In this document: positions 10,161 through 22,132 of the stretch, in pieces
Numbering within the stretch: position 1 is the stretch's first letter
Layout: each line of letters opens with the position of its first letter
From: Leuctra nigra
Taxonomy: Eukaryota; Arthropoda; Insecta; Plecoptera; Leuctridae
Direction: 5' to 3'
Length of the DNA stretch: 64,000 bases
Assembly (NCBI GenBank): GCA_934045905.1
Contig: OW203773.1
Location: 13,441,246 to 13,505,245 of the forward strand
Made by a program: the position numbers and the translations under genes
The notes under the pieces: generated by a model
What the model saw: the letters and a program-made list of their open reading frames with translations, nothing else
Told to the model about the DNA's origin: nothing
The model's database searches: none

Positions 10161-13110
10161 ACACAAAATTAATTAAATATGCGAAGGCAAGAAATGACAT
10201 AACCAAACTAAGCAAAGAACAAGACATTGAATTAGCTGCAATAGAAATAAACTGCGAAGTGAACAATAGACACTTAATAATTATATCTGTTTATAGATCC
10301 CCCCTGGGAAACATAAATAATTTTATGGGCATACTTGAACAACTCCTACAAAAAGTCACCTCTGAAAAGAAAAGTGTAATATTAACGGGAGACCTAAATA
10401 TAGATACAGCCCACAAATCAAACGATTGCGACAACCTAAAGAATTTAATAACGGCATACGGAATGAAATTAACAATTAGAGAATCAACCAGAATTGATTT
10501 AAGATTCCATACAGAAAAAACCATCGATAACATTGCGACAAATCTCCCTAAAAACCTTTACAGCACGGAAGTGACAGAAAACAATCTATCTGATCACAAA
10601 GCGCAATTCATTTCAATAAAAGTAAATACAAAAATCTATCCCCCAAACAAAAGAATTAAAACCAGAAAATTAAATGAAGAAAACACAACAATTTTTATCG
10701 ACATGCTAGACAAAATATCCTGGAACGAAATTTATAGTACGGTTGATCCAAATGAAAAATATAATAAGTTCGAAGCAATGTTAACAAGTACTTTTGACCA
10801 ATGTTTTCCAATAAAAGATGTAAAAATAAATCATAAATTTATTAAACAAGAATGGATAACATCGGGAATCAGAACATCGGCAAAAAATTTAAAATGCTTA
10901 TATGACTTACTCATTCACTACAAATCGGAAACGATAAAAAAACAATACAAATCTTACAAAAAAATATACAAAAAAACAGTTAGGGCTGCAAAAAGGAAAA
11001 CAATAAATAAAAAGATTACTGAGAGAACAGGAAGTGACAGAACGAAGGTGATATGGGAAATAGTTAAAAAACATACAAATAATACAAAAATTAAAGGAAC
11101 AAAAAACTTGATTCTGAAAAAAGACAACCTGACTGTAACGGATCCAGAGAAAGTAGCTAATATTATAAATGAAGATTTTGCAACCATTGGCCAAAAAATT
11201 GCCTCGTCAATGACCCCGAGGTCAAATGAATTCTATACTCACTTAGTAAAAGCAAAGAAACCAATTAACTCCTTTTTTATGGACAGCACGTCAGAAACAG
11301 AGATAATATATATTGCTGGAAAGCTTAAAAACAAAAAATCGGCTGGAATAGACAATATACCCACTTGCATCCTTAAAAAAGTTATCATAAAGCTGGCCAA
11401 AACATTAGCACATATTTTCAACGAATGCATCAATCAAGGAACTTTCCCAGAGCGATTAAAAATTGCCAAAATTATACCAATATTTAAAAAGGGAGACAAG
11501 AAGCTTACAGAAAACTATAGACCCATATCACTCCTACCTTCAGTGTCAAAAATATTTGAAAAAATTATTCACATAAGAATGACATCATACTTTGAAAGAG
11601 AACAGCTTCTTTCGGACAGCCAAAATGGATTCAGAAAAAACCGGTCAACAAACACTACAATCGACCAATTCATTCAAAACACTGTACAGGGACTAGAGCG
11701 AAAGGACCAAACACTTGGAGTCTTTTGTGATCTATCGAAGGCTTTCGATAGTGTCAATCATTCAATAATGTTAGCCAAACTAGAGTACTATGGAATTAGA
11801 GGATCTGCATTACAGCTACTAAAATCATACACTGAAAATAGAGTACAAAAAGTCGAATTAACATATATAAATGAAAATAATATTGAATTAAAACTTCTGT
11901 CAAATGCACAATCTATAACTAGTGGAGTTCCACAGGGATCCATACTTGGACCACTACTATTTATCATATATATAAACGACTTTCCACAAACAGTGAGCCC
12001 TTCTGAAATATATGCTGATGACACAAATATCACAATAACGGGAAAAACAAAACAAACCCTTGAACAAAATGCACAAAATACACTAGCAAAGGCAACAACA
12101 TGGTTTGGAGACAATTACTTGCAAATTCAAGAGGAAAAAACAAATTTCATTCATTTCAAACTAAAAAATAATATTAACTCCAGCCCACTAAAAATAAATA
12201 TGCCAAAAAATAACTATGTAAGCGAATTAAAAGAAGTAGAAGAAACAAAATTCCTGGGGATAATCATTGATAAAAATCTTAACTGGAAGAGTCATTGTAA
12301 ACAACTTCAAAAGAAACTCCACTCGTCTTACTTCTCCTTAAAAACTATAATCGATCTGACTAACACCAACGTAGCCAAATTAGTATATTATGCAAATATA
12401 GAATCCCATCTAAGATACGGCATACAGTTTTGGGGAAACTCCACTGAGGCGCACAAAATATTTACGTTGCAGAGAAAAGCTATTCGAGTTCTTTTTGGTT
12501 TAAAATACAAAAATAATTCTTTTATCAAACCAGATTGTAAAAAACATTTCATCAAACATCAAATATTAACCTTGCCTTGCTTATTTATTTGGGAATCAAT
12601 AATATCAATAATGTTTATAAAAAATAAAGATGAACTAGTACAAAACAGAGACTTACACAACCACAACACTAGACAATGCAACAACATACACGTAGAGTCA
12701 CTCAGAACAAATTGTACTCAAAACAATTCCATGTACATAAAAACTAAATTATTTAATGCCTTGCCCAAGGAAATAAGAGAAATTAGTAAATACGAACTAT
12801 TTAAGAATAAACTAAGACAATTATTAATAGAAAAAGCATATTACTCAATAGACGAATTCTTGAATGATTAATGTATAGTAAACTAGGAAATCGATATTTT
12901 TATTTTTTATTTTAAGAATGTTTTAAATTCCCAATATTAGAATCTAAGTACATGTATAATAAAAAAATGTACTTAGAAATAGACTTTCCTTAATACCCTT
13001 ATAAAGAGAGAATTAACTCTCAAGGGTCATGTTTTAAACAGACAAATGTATCTACCTACATATTGTATTGTAAAAACAAATTGGAAATAAACTGAAACTG
13101 AAACTGAAAC
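10134..13110 (+). mobile_element. 5'-truncated LINE inserted in zinc-finger gene A
   Basis: The element starts within the endonuclease coding region and ends in a short tandem tail of TGAAAC (13092-13110). The flanks fit a short TCAT duplication (10130-10133 and 13111-13114). Removing it rejoins the two gene halves at a histidine codon, which fixes the insertion point closely. Confidence 0.85.
10136..12871 (+). CDS. LINE ORF2, partial endonuclease plus reverse transcriptase
   Basis: Open from the truncation point to TAA at 12871, about 911 codons. The first ATG-like start listed by simple scans is not meaningful because the 5' end is missing. Endonuclease remnants are ISVYRSP, LTGDLNID and LSDHKAQ. 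Reverse transcriptase motifs are SAGIDNIP, NYRPISLLPS, QNGFRKNRST, VFCDLSKAFDSV, SGVPQGSILGPLLFIIYIND and IYADDTN. A C-terminal IQRKAIR/LFNALP-type tail is usual in CR1/jockey-like LINEs. The frame is unbroken, so the copy is recent, but the lost N-terminal endonuclease makes it non-autonomous. Base composition is much richer in A than the zinc-finger gene around it. Confidence 0.88.
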   Translation, partial: FERTAIFLNTKLIKYAKARNDITKLSKEQDIELAAIEINCEVNNRHLIIISVYRSPLGNINNFMGILEQLLQKVTSEKKSVILTGDLNIDTAHKSNDCDNLKNLITAYGMKLTIRESTRIDLRFHTEKTIDNIATNLPKNLYSTEVTENNLSDHKAQFISIKVNTKIYPPNKRIKTRKLNEENTTIFIDMLDKISWNEIYSTVDPNEKYNKFEAMLTSTFDQCFPIKDVKINHKFIKQEWITSGIRTSAKNLKCLYDLLIHYKSETIKKQYKSYKKIYKKTVRAAKRKTINKKITERTGSDRTKVIWEIVKKHTNNTKIKGTKNLILKKDNLTVTDPEKVANIINEDFATIGQKIASSMTPRSNEFYTHLVKAKKPINSFFMDSTSETEIIYIAGKLKNKKSAGIDNIPTCILKKVIIKLAKTLAHIFNECINQGTFPERLKIAKIIPIFKKGDKKLTENYRPISLLPSVSKIFEKIIHIRMTSYFEREQLLSDSQNGFRKNRSTNTTIDQFIQNTVQGLERKDQTLGVFCDLSKAFDSVNHSIMLAKLEYYGIRGSALQLLKSYTENRVQKVELTYINENNIELKLLSNAQSITSGVPQGSILGPLLFIIYINDFPQTVSPSEIYADDTNITITGKTKQTLEQNAQNTLAKATTWFGDNYLQIQEEKTNFIHFKLKNNINSSPLKINMPKNNYVSELKEVEETKFLGIIIDKNLNWKSHCKQLQKKLHSSYFSLKTIIDLTNTNVAKLVYYANIESHLRYGIQFWGNSTEAHKIFTLQRKAIRVLFGLKYKNNSFIKPDCKKHFIKHQILTLPCLFIWESIISIMFIKNKDELVQNRDLHNHNTRQCNNIHVESLRTNCTQNNSMYIKTKLFNALPKEIREISKYELFKNKLRQLLIEKAYYSIDEFLND

Positions 13111-13114
13111 TCAT

Positions 13115-14002
13115 TTGAAAACGCATATAAAAGGTCCTTATTGTGGTACGAGTGTTATAAGTACAATCGCAGAGCAAATTCAGCAGTTTAAAGCATGTTG
13201 TGAGGCCTTTAAGTGTGATTATTGTGAATTTTCTTCGTTTAACAATTTGGTTTATAAAGATCATCTTAAAACACATGTCAAGTTCTCCTGTCATATTTGC
13301 AAGACAGATTTTTTTAATGGCTGTCTCAATGAACATATTGCCCTTCATGAGAAGTTTGATTGTGACATTTGTAACGAGACGTTTTATCAGAAGTCTGATA
13401 TACGAACACACATGCCAACGCATTACAAGTTTAACTGTCATATTTGCACCCAAATTTTTTATAAAAATGAGGACTTGGATAAACATATTGCCACACACAG
13501 ATTTTATACGAAGCGAGAAAAATCGTCATTTAAGTTGAATTGTTATGTCTGCGGAATGTTTTTTAATAATAAGCCAGACTTCGAGAAACATTTTCGAACC
13601 CATGAAAAGTTGAAGTGTCGGGTTTGCGATAAAACGTTTTATATAATTAAAGATCTGAACGAACATATGACCAAACATGTGAAGAGCTGTTTCGTGTGCA
13701 AGGAATCTTTTTATACACAATTGGATTTAGAAAACCATTTTGTGTTGCATCCGAAGTGTCACGTCTGCCATATGATATTTAGTACAAATGCAGTCCTCAA
13801 CGAGCATGTTAAGACACATGCCAAACATTGTTACGTTTGCAAGGAAACTTTATATACGCAGGCAGATTTAAACAACCATCTTCATACACATGTAAAGTTG
13901 GTGTGCGGCTTTTGCAAGAAAATTTTTATTAAAAAAGAGAATTTTGAAGTTCATTTGATGATCCATAATATTGGACTTTCATCTGCCGCCCCAACTCACT
14001 GA
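13115..14002 (+). pseudogene. C2H2 zinc-finger gene A, 3' part (downstream of LINE)
   Basis: Codons continue the gene A frame directly after the LINE: KTHIKGPYC, then about ten closely spaced fingers such as CDYCEF, CHICKTDF, CDICNETF, CHICTQIF, CYVCGMFF, CRVCDKTF, CFVCKESF, CHVCHMIF, CYVCKETL and CGFCKKIF, ending SSAAPTH and TGA at 14000-14002. With the LINE removed the protein would be about 490 residues with no internal stop. Linkers between the last His and the next Cys are only 3-5 residues. Without its own start this half is probably not translated, unless the LINE is spliced out of the mRNA. Confidence 0.75.
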
Positions 14003-14005
14003 AGG

Positions 14006-14440
14006 CACGTTGTAGAAAAAGGACCGCCATCTTTAAAATATAAGGTGGAAACTCTTCGCTGAATCACCATTGAAATCTTTGCATACGAATTACGGGTAGA
14101 AGTTGATGCATAAAACACACTGCTCGCGTATAAATCACTAGCACTTTCTTGAGGAACTAAAGTATTCAGGGTCTATCGATTGACTAGTTTTAATGATTTA
14201 AGAATGTTTTAAGAATGTTTAAATTTTAAGAATGTTTTGAATGTTTCAAGAGTGATTTAATGTGCAATAGAATGTTTTAGAATGCAAAGCTAGTTTGCAA
14301 GATGAGCCCTAGCGCTAATGAGTGTTACGCGATGGGCTTCTACAGACCTTGATAATCGGCTATTGGAACTGATATCGCAGAAAGACTCGAAGAGTTTCCA
14401 CCTTATATTTTAAAGATGGCGTCCCTTTTTCTACATCGTG
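14006..14440. mobile_element. MITE inserted at the gene A stop codon
   Basis: Termini are CACGTTGTAGAAAAAGG and CCTTTTTCTACATCGTG; the inverted arms run about 50 bases and share ACCTTATATTTTAAAGATGG (inverted at the left). A 7-8 bp duplication CTGAAGG(C) at 13999 and 14441 flanks it and contains the TGA of gene A. The size of the duplication suggests a hAT-like element. Confidence 0.8.
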
Positions 14441-14739
14441 CTGAAGGCGATGTAATATTGTGATCTGTGTCCTTCAGTGAGAGTCTAATCGGTTTTGTTC
14501 AACTATGACATTCACCATGTTATTTTGATTGGTTACTATCGTGTCTGAATGTATTCGTCGATGTTGATTGTTGAGGGTTGTGCACATACCCTAAAATATA
14601 GCTGGATATTTCAATTAGATTATCTACCAGAAAATTAATATTATTATTGGGTTAATTCAAATATTATAGATTTGAAATTATGGATTTACAGATTTGATAG
14701 TTTCATAAAAGGTTTTATGGATATTTATATATTTTTTAA

Positions 14740-15480
14740 AGATTGTATGATAAAATAGAATTATTAACATGTGTTTACATTCATTATATTTACAGTTTTT
14801 TTTATAATTTTCAACTACCTACTTCATTATTGTCCATTATTCCACTCCATTAAAATGTAACTGCTTTTTAAAATGAGAATTAGATGAAGTGTTGTAACAC
14901 AATAGCAAATATGATTCCCAATGAAAATAATCGTTGGAAAACGCTTTGTGTAAAGGATTGACGAGCGAGCATTAAAACTTCTTAATTCCATTTAAACACT
15001 GTGGATAACAGATCCCTGTGCTGTGAATTTATTAATTTTCGATAATCTCTTCTGACACCTATTTCAAAACTCTTCAAATGGCAAAAAGTTGATAAGTACT
15101 TGACCGTAGGCTGAAAATTTAAAAAATATAATATGAGGTAATGGTGGTCTTGATCAGGATGCAATTTTTGTACCTTATCGGAAGATCCTGATTTTAAGCC
15201 AACTTGAAGATATTTTATAGATTTTAACCAAATGTAGGATTTGGGTGAAACTAAGTATGGAATTTTTTAAATTATTGGTCTGAATGACCTTGTAAAATTT
15301 AAAGTAATAGGATCAACCATCGGAAGCTGTTTTTAATTTTTTATTTTTTTTTTGCATTTTTGAAATAATAATTTGGTGAGCACATTATCTTGGATATGTG
15401 CAATTTTTCAGTTTGATCGGGGAGAAACGATGCAACCCTTTAATATGCAGGTCAATAAACAGAGGTCCATGCCAAAAGAG
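14740..15480 (+). repeat. Downstream flank shared by genes A and B
   Basis: Closely matches 29045-29515 plus 30215-30425 downstream of gene B, in the same order (for example CATTATTGTCCATTATTCCA, GATGAGCGAGCATTAAA-like and TTATAGATTTTAACCAAATG). The B copy contains an extra inverted-repeat element. It shows that the A and B regions arose from one ancestral block. No gene is visible. Confidence 0.75.
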
Positions 15481-17464
15481 TGAAGTGAAAAAGAGTGGCA
15501 GGAGCACAGCCTTCTCGACAGTCACTTCGTTCTCTGGGTAGCTGCCTGCCGACCGCCGATGCAAACTATGACGTCATCGGGTTCTTGCACGCTCGGGAGC
15601 GCTACTCCCGGCGGGGTGGCAATAAAATGTACTAACGAGGAGCTAGGGAGAGAAGGGATCTTTGGCTCTTCAACATTGCGCATGCGCTGTCGCTGAGCCA
15701 TCGTGCCAAGAAGGGATATTTGAATGTAAATACCGCGAAATAAATAATTGGAATGAAACTACATAATGCATTTTATGAATATCAATTTCGAAACAAATAA
15801 TAACTATGAATAAAGAAATAAGATAGAAAAATTAAAGCAATTGATAAAATACTGTAAGTTTCGTAAATAAATAGTAGGTAGGCAAGGTAATTCTTTGGAA
15901 TGAATTTAATAAGTGGAAGTTGAACAATTTAGGGTGATACCTTCATGCAACACGAACAGATAATATCATAAAAGTGTGATTTATTACTAGGAAAACGCTC
16001 ATTGTAACGCGTTGATAAGCGAGCACTGATACGTGCTATACTCTAATACCACATGTAACACTTGAAATACATTGTAATATAACGAATATACTTTACTCTG
16101 GCAAAGGACCCCTGTCTCTCATTTGAATCAAAGGAGAACAACCTTTTTCTTAATGTTTGGGGGCTGACTGGTCAAGACTTGGGTAATAAACTCAGCAGGG
16201 TGTCGCAACCAAATGGGCCATAAATAAAAATAATCAACTTTTTGATTTGAATATTGCTGAAAAAACATTCCATGACAAAATTAGAATAATATTAGTTAAT
16301 GTTCAAAATTTCATCTCGATTGGTCAATCGGTGCGGCCAATATGGCGCGAACAAAAAAAAAACACACAGAGAAAGAGGCATAAGAGTCCCGTAGTAACTC
16401 TCGCTACGCTGCTTAATTAGATCAACTTCAAACTTGAACTAGGTAATAAGAAATCATCTAGCAACACTCATAACAATTCCAAAATAATATATTATTACCA
16501 AAGGAAGGCAAAAATAAGAGATTTTGAAAGAATGCAATTGTTCCAGTAATTGACACCCCAAAATTCTATCAAAATTATTGAAAATAGTACAAAAAATTTA
16601 CTCTATGTTGAAACTACAGTGCCTTCTGCACAATTATCATCACTCTTTGTTTTAAAATTGGTATGGATAATAAGTCAGTAAATATCATAAATTCATAAAT
16701 TCAACAGAAATGTCTCCCTTGGCTGTAAATGCCTTGTACAATATTATCATGCTATTGATGGAATAGAATGGATAAAGCAAAAAATTCAAATGATTAACAT
16801 AGATAAAGATTGATTAACGTATGCCCTTCCCCCCCACCCCCCCATACAATAGTCATATGTAATAGGTCCATTTTAATTTGAACCTTTTCATCATAACATG
16901 CATTCTTGATGGATGTTTTGGAGGGTTTTCTTTTCCTCATGGTGGAAAACCTCGTTTTCCTCCCCAGCAAACACAAGAGTGCACGCCTTGTATCATTTTT
17001 GTACCTTCATGCGGTGTTGTATTTATGTTGTACAGAAGTTACTGGGCCGGCAAAATCATGTCCCGAAAATATGCACATTTTCCATCATGTACAGCGTGCA
17101 CCAACCCACTTGCGGACCAGCATCTTTCTTGCACAAAACCAACTGCCATGAAAAGATACCTTGCCGTTAACTTACTTGCACTATAATCTTGCAGCCATGA
17201 AAGGCACACTCCCAACACCGGGCGTGCAGCGTCCGTGCGGATTGCGTGCACAAAATTTGCGCCAACGAAACGGCATCTTTCTTGCACTTGCTCTTTCGCA
17301 TGTATAACGCTAGTTCCAAAATTAGCTACGGGGATCGCTACTAGTTCATGTTGCCGTATTTAAAACAAATATTAGAGTATTCAAAATCGAAAAAATTATC
17401 TAGTTTTATACAAGGAGGTAGTTTGTACTGTGTGATAGAAGACATTGCAATTAGTACATGAAAG

Positions 17465-17560
17465 ACAATTTTATGAGACATACACTGGATTCGAACTCCG
17501 GTCGTCGATTTGCCGCGCTCCCGATGTATCCACTCCTCCACGGTGACGATGGAGCTTAGA
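17465..17560 (-). mobile_element. tRNA-like SINE head fragment
   Basis: The minus strand has a B-box-like GAGTTCGAATCC and, about 50 bases upstream, a D-arm-like GTGGAGGAGTGGATAC. Stems are imperfect, so a functional tRNA is unlikely. The body seen in the other two SINEs is not obvious here. Confidence 0.4.
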
Positions 17561-18311
17561 GGGTGAAATAAGCCACTTGACCGGCGAGCGATCGTACGAC
17601 ACAATTCTGATACAAAACGGGTACCTACCTACTGCTGGGGTACTCCAATACCGCGCAATTCAATTTGTTTAAAATAATGCATTAAATATCATAGTATTTT
17701 CAATTTCCTCATCAATTTTAACATCAAATAATTTTTTTATGTTATTAATTTGTACAGTGCAAAGAAATTAATATAATAAGCATAACAAATAAAATGTGTT
17801 CATAATTAAAACATCCCGTTAAAATATTGATACATGAAATTATTATATACGTCATGAAAGTCTAATTCATACTTATATAATTAATTTTATATTTAAGTAA
17901 CATTGAAATACTTGATTTCTTGTGGATGACCGTATACAATATTTGTACCACGCCGGCACCATTGCGTGCACTTTTCGTGCACTTTATATTTAAAATGCTA
18001 ATTTTGAAGACTTATTGCGAGTATTAACTGAAAAAAACACACGAACATGTATTAGGATGTGAAATAATACAACTGATATAGATTAGAATTGATTTCGCAT
18101 AGATATATTCATGTTTTCTTTATTTATATTTTCGCTTTAAATTATCTAAACACATCCATAGCGTGACTATACAGATTGGGTAGGCAAGAAAGTGGAACGA
18201 ATAACAGCGTTGTACAACACTGGGCCAGCAATGGTTTTGCATGTTTCCGATAGAGTTGTTTCGTAACGCAAGAAACATGCACTCCTGTTGATACCAGCCC
18301 AGCATTGTTGA

Positions 18312-19250
18312 GTGCACTCCTTGTGTGTATACAATAAACATGCACGTCGGTCAACACCGGCCCGGTATTGTTGCGCTTGCAGTATTTCTGTATACAAGAA
18401 ACATACACGTAGGTCAACACTGGCCCGGTGTCGTTGCGCGTGTAGTTTTTCGGTATACAAGAAACATGCACATCGGTCAACACCGGCCCGGTATTGTTGC
18501 GCTTGCAGTATTTCTGTATACAAGAAACATGCACTTCGGTCAACACTGGCCCGGTATTGTTGCGCGTGCAGCTTCTGGTATGCAAGAAACATGCACTTCG
18601 GTCAACACTGGCCCGGTATTGTTGCGCGTGCAGCTTCTGGTATGCAAGAAACATACACGTCGGTAGACACTGGCCCGGCATTGTTGCGCGTGTAGTTTTT
18701 GGTATACAAGAAACATGCACGTCGGTAGACACTGGCCCGGTATTGTTGCGCGTGCAGCTTCTGGTATGCAAGAAACATGCAATGTCGGTAGACACTGGCC
18801 CGGTATTGTTGCGCGTGCAGCTTCTGGTATGCAAGAAACATACACGTCGGTAGACACTGGCCCGGCTTTGTTGCGCGTGCAGCTTCTGGTATGCAAGAAA
18901 CATACACGTCGGTAGACACTGGCCCGGCATTGTTGCGCGTGCAGCTTTTAGTATGCAAGAAACATACACGTCGGTAGACACTGGCCCGGTATTATTGCGC
19001 GTGCAGCTTCTGGTATGCAAGAAACATACACGTCGGTAGACACTGGCCCGGTATTGTTGCGCATGCAGCTTTTAGTATGCAAGAAACATACACGTCGGTA
19101 GACACTGGCCCGGTATTGTTGCGCGTGCAGCTTCTGGTATGCAAGAAACATACACGTCGGTAGACACTGGCCCGGCATTGTTGTGCGTGCAGCTTTTGGT
19201 ATGCAAGAAACATACACGTCGGTAGACACTGGCCCGGTATGGTCGCGCGT
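18312..19250. repeat. 62-bp minisatellite, about 15 copies
   Basis: A head-to-tail array with a 62-base period. Each unit contains AAGAAACATACACGTCGGTA, GACACTGGCCCGG and TTGTTGCGCGTGCAG. Left-end copies carry GTCAACAC instead of GTAGACAC, so variant units are grouped. Several long ORFs on both strands are by-products, because 62 is not a multiple of 3 and the frames rotate. Confidence 0.93.
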
Positions 19251-19861
19251 GCAAATAAATTGCAGTGTTGTACGCGGGTACAGGCCCAGCATACAAAAGG
19301 TACACTCTCTGAAGGTGCAATTTATGTGTGTAGAAGAACAGATATCTTTCTTGTATCAACCGTACAACGCCCAACACTTTCCTTGCACATGATGCGTCGG
19401 GAAGGCACAATTAAGATACAAGCGTGCAGTGCTGTGTTTGCTGGGTCGTGGTCTTCTCTGTTGCTCCACATTCTTGTTAGCCAGTAATTTACAGTAATTA
19501 AATTAAATTGTAATTATTCATTGTGGAATATAAAAAATAAATGTTTTATTGTTTCAATGCCATAACAATTAACAGCATAGATTATATTTTCAAATATTTT
19601 TTTAAAAGTTTTACACCGTAAAAATGACTTTTTAATTAGTCAATAAAAATAAAAAATAATTAAAAAGTAAAAAAAACATTGAAAAAAATTGATTGTTTTT
19701 TATATTATTTTCAAGTGATTTTCTTTTAGGAAAATAAATTTCACCAAAATCCGGGCAAATAAAATATGTCTGGGTCTGAGGAGGTTATGAGAAAAAGAAT
19801 CATTGCAGGCGACTTCAGAGTGTTCGCGCATGCGCAATGTTGAAGAGCCAAAGAGTCTCCC

Positions 19862-20104
19862 TACAGTTTGTTCAAATCTTCTGTACAATGATTATGGTGG
19901 TGAAGATGGCAACGAAAATGATGTACTACGCTAGCACCAACACAACAAAATGAAAATCAGCTAGAACTAGGTGGCACATTCAAGTTAGCGGATTTTTTTT
20001 TGGAGAGTTTAGGTTGGCAAAGTGTGAATTCAGATGGAAGGTCTGGATGGTGCAGCTTATTTACACCCTAACGGCGTTGTAAGCGTAAATTGAACAGCCT
20101 ATAG
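19862..20104 (-). repeat. 243-bp dispersed repeat, copy 1 (inverted relative to 24298-24540)
   Basis: Ends CTATAGGCTGTTCAATTTAC and GAACAAACTGTAG. The inverted copy at 24298-24540 sits just upstream of gene B's coding exon. The central part CATTTTGTTGTGTTGGTGC is nearly identical. It has no clear inverted termini or ORF. Confidence 0.8.
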
Positions 20105-20614
20105 CTCCTCGTAATGTACTATTGGTTAGTTCATTTTATTGCCACCCAGCCTGGAGTAGCGCTCCCGAGCGTGCAAGAACCCGATGACGTCAAAGTTTGC
20201 ATCGGCGGTCGGCAGGCAGCTACCCAGAGAACGAAGTGACTGTCGAGAAGGCTGTGGGCAGGAGACAGGGAGGGCCATTGCGCATGCAGCGGCTCGACTC
20301 CGCTCACGCTGTGACGTCAGCAAGAGACAAGAATGCTGCCGGCTGGCTGGTATAACACGTGCTTGTGCATGTTCGCGCGCTAGATCACATTGCAGTCTTT
20401 CAACGCATTGCTATTACTTGTTGTTGCGAATATGTAAAGAGCTTTTATTGATATGTAATGTAAGTGTATTTATTTAACTATGGCTATCAGCGCGGTTTTT
20501 GTTTGCCTGAATAGGTAGTGTAGTATTGTATAGGTACTAAAATAATAGTGCCGAGGAGGAAAATAATGTCATGCTTAGCTCATTTTCAACCGAGTGACTT
20601 TCATCTACCTAAAC

Positions 20615-21097
20615 CAGGGGTCGGCAACCTGCGGCTCCTTGGTGCCTTTATATATTGGCTCGCTTTATAATTTACATAAATATCTGGAATCAAAAATCTG
20701 AAAATCCGAAACAAATACGGCCTGCGGGGTAACAATTGAAATGTTGTTTGATTCAGTTTGTTCATTTTAGAATGCCAGGATCACTTTTAAATTGTTGGAA
20801 TTCTTAAAAACGCCCAGCGAGGCCACAATTGGAAGGATATTTGATTCAGTTTGTTCAATTTAGAGTCCCAGAATCATTTTTAAATTGTTGAAATTCAAAA
20901 CAAAGACGCCCTAGGGGGGGGGGGGGTCAACAACTTGGGGGCTTCGTCAAAATATCAACAACAAAAACTAGTAATTCAAATTATTATTTTCGGTGTATTA
21001 TATTTGATTGTCTCTACTGCGGCTCCCAGTATTAGGTATCTAATTTATTACTTTTTGGGAAATTGGCTCCTTCACCAAAAAGGGTTGCCGACCCCTG
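20615..21097. mobile_element. Non-autonomous hAT element with perfect 8-bp target duplication
   Basis: Terminal inverted repeats CAGGGGTCGGCAACC and GGTTGCCGACCCCTG are classic hAT ends. ACCTAAAC is duplicated exactly at 20607-20614 and 21098-21105. The interior has two diverged direct repeats (TTTGATTCAGTTTGTTCA) and a G tract, with no transposase. Confidence 0.93.
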
Positions 21098-22132
21098 ACC
21101 TAAACCCTTAATTTACGCGGTAGGTTCTATTTGTTGATCAACTTCTTTACAAATATTGCCATTATTATACAATGTTGCATATTTACATGAATCAACTCCT
21201 TTTCACAGACCAAATCAGCGTTTATATCATTTAGACTGATTTCTATCAAGAGTTTGACACAGAACAGAAGTGATGTACGAACGAAAATAATATTAAAGTG
21301 ATGACAATTTTATTTCCATTCATCACATTTCCCGTGTTTGTTGTGTCCTCTTGGTATAAATAGCTACACGTCAAGATATTCATACTAAAATGCTTAGACG
21401 AAATAATATAGTCGTCCGCTATTATGATTTTGTCTAAGCTAAATGTGGCAGATATTTTATCCGTCCCTGTAAATAAACGAGATTAAAATTCATTATATAA
21501 AAGCTATTGAACAGATAACGCGTAATAATATATCCAAAGGGAGGCCAAAAAGTCCGCGAATAAAAGGGTAGTAAGTGGTGGGAGTCTATGTGCTGAACAT
21601 AATCAAAACTGAACATAAATGTATCATTAATTTGATAGATCAACCAATAAGCAAGGCAAAACGTGACTAAAATTTCAATTGACGAAGAAAGAACGCCTCT
21701 AAAAATGTTGGTAAAGTTGCAACAATCCGGATTACCGATAAAATCTCAAAAATTGTTTGAGGTAAGGAACTTGATATCCACGCGAAACTAAATTGACGAG
21801 CATTGGCATTTTCATCGGGGTTGACTCTATTCGATATCAGAAAAAAAATAATGATGCAATTGTGCTAAGACTTGGTAGATAGGCTAATGAAAGGTCACAT
21901 AATCGAAATATGTGCACTAGAACTCCCACGCCCCAGACAAACATTCCACTTCTCGATCTTTTTGACCTCCCCTCCTATGAGTAAGCCGCCGCGCGTATAG
22001 CGAGCGTGTCTCTAGCTGACGTCACTTTGGCAGGTGCGCAGTAGAATCTCAAACGCGTCGAGCGGAGTGACTAACCTGGTTGACGAGAACTAGAAGAATA
22101 TCATTCAACCATGGGCAGGAGAGACTACCTAC

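Larger units (their letters stand above)
16963..19445. mobile_element. TIR element (CCCAGCAAACACA ends) containing a minisatellite
   Basis: CCCAGCAAACACAAGAGTGC at 16963 and, inverted, CCCAGCAAACACAGCACTGC at 19445 form termini of about 30 bases, both followed by CTTGTATC. The inner flanks (16980-17300 and 19250-19400) contain degenerate relatives of the 62-bp unit. No transposase is visible. The superfamily is not identified and no target duplication was found. Confidence 0.65.
15508..20253. repeat. Long-range inverted repeat arms enclosing a transposon cluster
   Basis: 15508-15648 and 20104-20253 are inverted copies (AGCCTTCTCGACAGTCACTT, GACGTCATCGGGTTCTTGCA-like). Continuing inward, 15649-15700 matches 19826-19860 inverted (TGGCTCTTCAACATTGCGCA). 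A 243-bp repeat (19862-20104) splits the right arm. The enclosed 4 kb holds a TIR element and a minisatellite, so this may be one large foldback or two opposed copies of a family. Confidence 0.65.

Noticed and set aside
18142..19020. Long ORFs on both strands in the 62-bp array (for example 292 codons on the minus strand)
   Set aside because: They are products of tandem repetition without stops in rotating frames; no domain and no conserved start.
18312..19250. Regularly spaced repeats resembling a CRISPR array
   Set aside because: The repeats are contiguous with no unique spacers, and the context is eukaryotic.
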